A stretch of 64,000 bases of DNA, taken from NCBI GenBank assembly GCA_949130485.1, contig OX422205.1, positions 1,297,280 through 1,361,279 of the forward strand. The letters are read 5' to 3'. The stretch's first letter is position 1. Each line of letters opens with the position of its first letter. This document shows, one piece after another, positions 62,958-64,000 of the stretch. The stretch is from Agelas oroides (taxonomy: Eukaryota; Porifera; Demospongiae; Agelasida; Agelasidae). The translations under genes and the position numbers were made by a program. Under the pieces are notes generated by a model, which was not told where the DNA came from, searched no databases, and worked only from the letters and a program-made list of their open reading frames with translations.

Positions 62958-64000
62958 ATGGCTATTGTTTGCGTGGCTGTTATTTCCAAGCAGGTCAGTA
63001 GATGTAGATCCAGGGTTGATTTCAAGATCCATATAATCTGGGCTGCCTGAAAAACTGAGATGTTTAGATGTAACAGTGAACAGTAGCTGCATGTCTGTTA
63101 TGAGTGTTTGGCAGTGCTGATGTACGGAGGAAGTGGCATGTGGCCAAGTGGGATCAGCTGGAAAGAACGGCAATCCAATCATTTAGCGTTAGGGCATGGG
63201 GTCAGGTTTAGGGTTGGGCAAACAAACAGGATCCCCGTTCTTTTCCAGTTGATCCACCAAGTGAAAAATTCAACTTGATCAAAAGTTCTAGCCCACCTAA
63301 TGCTTATCCCTCCTCTTCTTTGGGCTGGAGACCTCGTTTTATCTTTACATATATTGTGTGCTTTCTAGATCAGTCATCCATTTGTAGTCTCGTGGGCCAG
63401 ACTCTCCACGTGCACGTGTGGAGTCTGGCCCGTGAGACTAATCCATTTGCACTCTTGTTTCTCCCTCACCCTGAAGAATTTTCCACTCTACCTGCGGACA
63501 GCAGATCCCCAGAACGAGACTGACCTTCAGTTTCAATACCTTGTACATACATGCATTGATGTCATCGAGGAGAAAGGTGTGTGATGTAATGACTACAAGA
63601 GGAAGAGTGTTGTAGAAGCTATTGATTCAACTGGGCAGAGGAAAATTTAATACCCCCTCTGCTCTCTTCTTCCCCCCCTTCCCCTTTCCCTCTTCACTCA
63701 CTCTTTTTCCCTCTCCTCTCCTTTCTCTTCCTCTCCTCTCCTTCCTCACCTCTCCTTCCTCTCCTCCTCTTCTTCTTCCTCTCCTCCCCCCTCCTCTCCT
63801 CCTCTTCTTCTTCCTCTCCTCTCCTCTCCTCTCCTCTCCTCTCCTCTCCTCTCCTCTCCTCTCCTCTCCTCTCCTCTCCTCTCCTCTCCTCTCCTCTCCT
63901 CTCCTCTCCTCTCCTCCTCTTCTTCTTCCTCTCCTCTCCTCTCCTCTCCTCTCCTCTCCTCTCCTCTCCTCTCCTCTCCTCTCCTCTCCTCTCCTCTCCT
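62958..64000 (+). CDS. TRAPPC2L: TRAPPC2L, trafficking protein particle subunit (3' part outside window)
   Basis: Exon 1 is 62958-62993 (MAIVCVAVISKQ) and exon 2 is 63477-63576 (starting NFPLYLRTADPQ, then LQFQYLVHTCIDVIEEK). The junction is in phase 0 and exon 2 ends in phase 1 at a GTGTGT donor. The order matches the N-terminal half of the longin-like fold of TRAPPC2L (human MAVCIAVIAKENYPLYIRS). The protein is a core TRAPP subunit in ER-Golgi and Golgi trafficking. The remaining exons lie to the right, and the window ends inside intron 2 in a CTCCT repeat. Confidence 0.88.
63655..64000. repeat. C/T-rich tract and (CTCCT)n microsatellite
   Basis: Pyrimidine-only sequence resolves into CTCCT pentamers from about 63770 to the window edge. 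By analogy with other introns here it may lead into the acceptor of TRAPPC2L exon 3. Confidence 0.9.

Overview
The window is animal nuclear DNA with spliced genes. It carries nine protein-coding genes, one tRNA gene and many short inverted-repeat and tandem-repeat elements. Introns obey GT-AG, most genes are full length, intergenic gaps are often short, and the proteins are clear metazoan orthologues (TP53INP family, cyclin E, URI1, MRPL3, C5orf22-type UPF0489, TRAPPC2L). An animal BtpA-family gene, the compact layout and the load of small hairpin elements suggest an early-branching metazoan, most likely a demosponge. That placement is inference. No bacterial, viral or plasmid backbone was seen.

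Layout, left to right: (1) 3' half of a DHX35-like DEAH helicase (+, 791-5054) with an intronic tRNA-Glu(CTC); (2) a BtpA-family gene (+, 5163-7556) starting 108 bp after the helicase stop; (3) a TP53INP-family gene (-, 8303-9253); (4) cyclin E (+, 9853-14771), divergent from it; (5) URI1 (-, 15779-25629), convergent with cyclin E; (6) MRPL3 (+, 25665-36029), whose ATG lies 35 bp from the URI1 ATG; (7) a gene-poor stretch of about 8.5 kb; (8) a secreted vWA / Ig-like-module / PKD protein (+, 44509-55300); (9) a C5orf22-like UPF0489 gene (+, 56133-62102); (10) the first two exons of TRAPPC2L (+, from 62958, running off the window).

The most interesting gene-level signal is the block TP53INP - cyclin E - URI1. 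In human, CCNE1 is next to URI1 (19q12) and CCNE2 is next to TP53INP1 (8q22.1), so this window looks like the unduplicated ancestral arrangement. The most interesting RNA-level signal is a cluster of hammerhead-ribozyme-like motifs in the large URI1 intron, with a compensatory change in the predicted stem III. Repeats dominate the non-coding sequence. One hairpin family, with ends like AGCCTCGTTCCCAGGC, is dispersed in introns and spacers and shows 8-11 bp target duplications at several copies. Several 3' splice sites have been overrun by micro- or minisatellites, including one where the acceptor itself is tandemly repeated in steps that keep the reading frame.

All exon models were read by eye from splice sites, phase continuity and protein similarity recalled from the families. 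No alignment or search was run.
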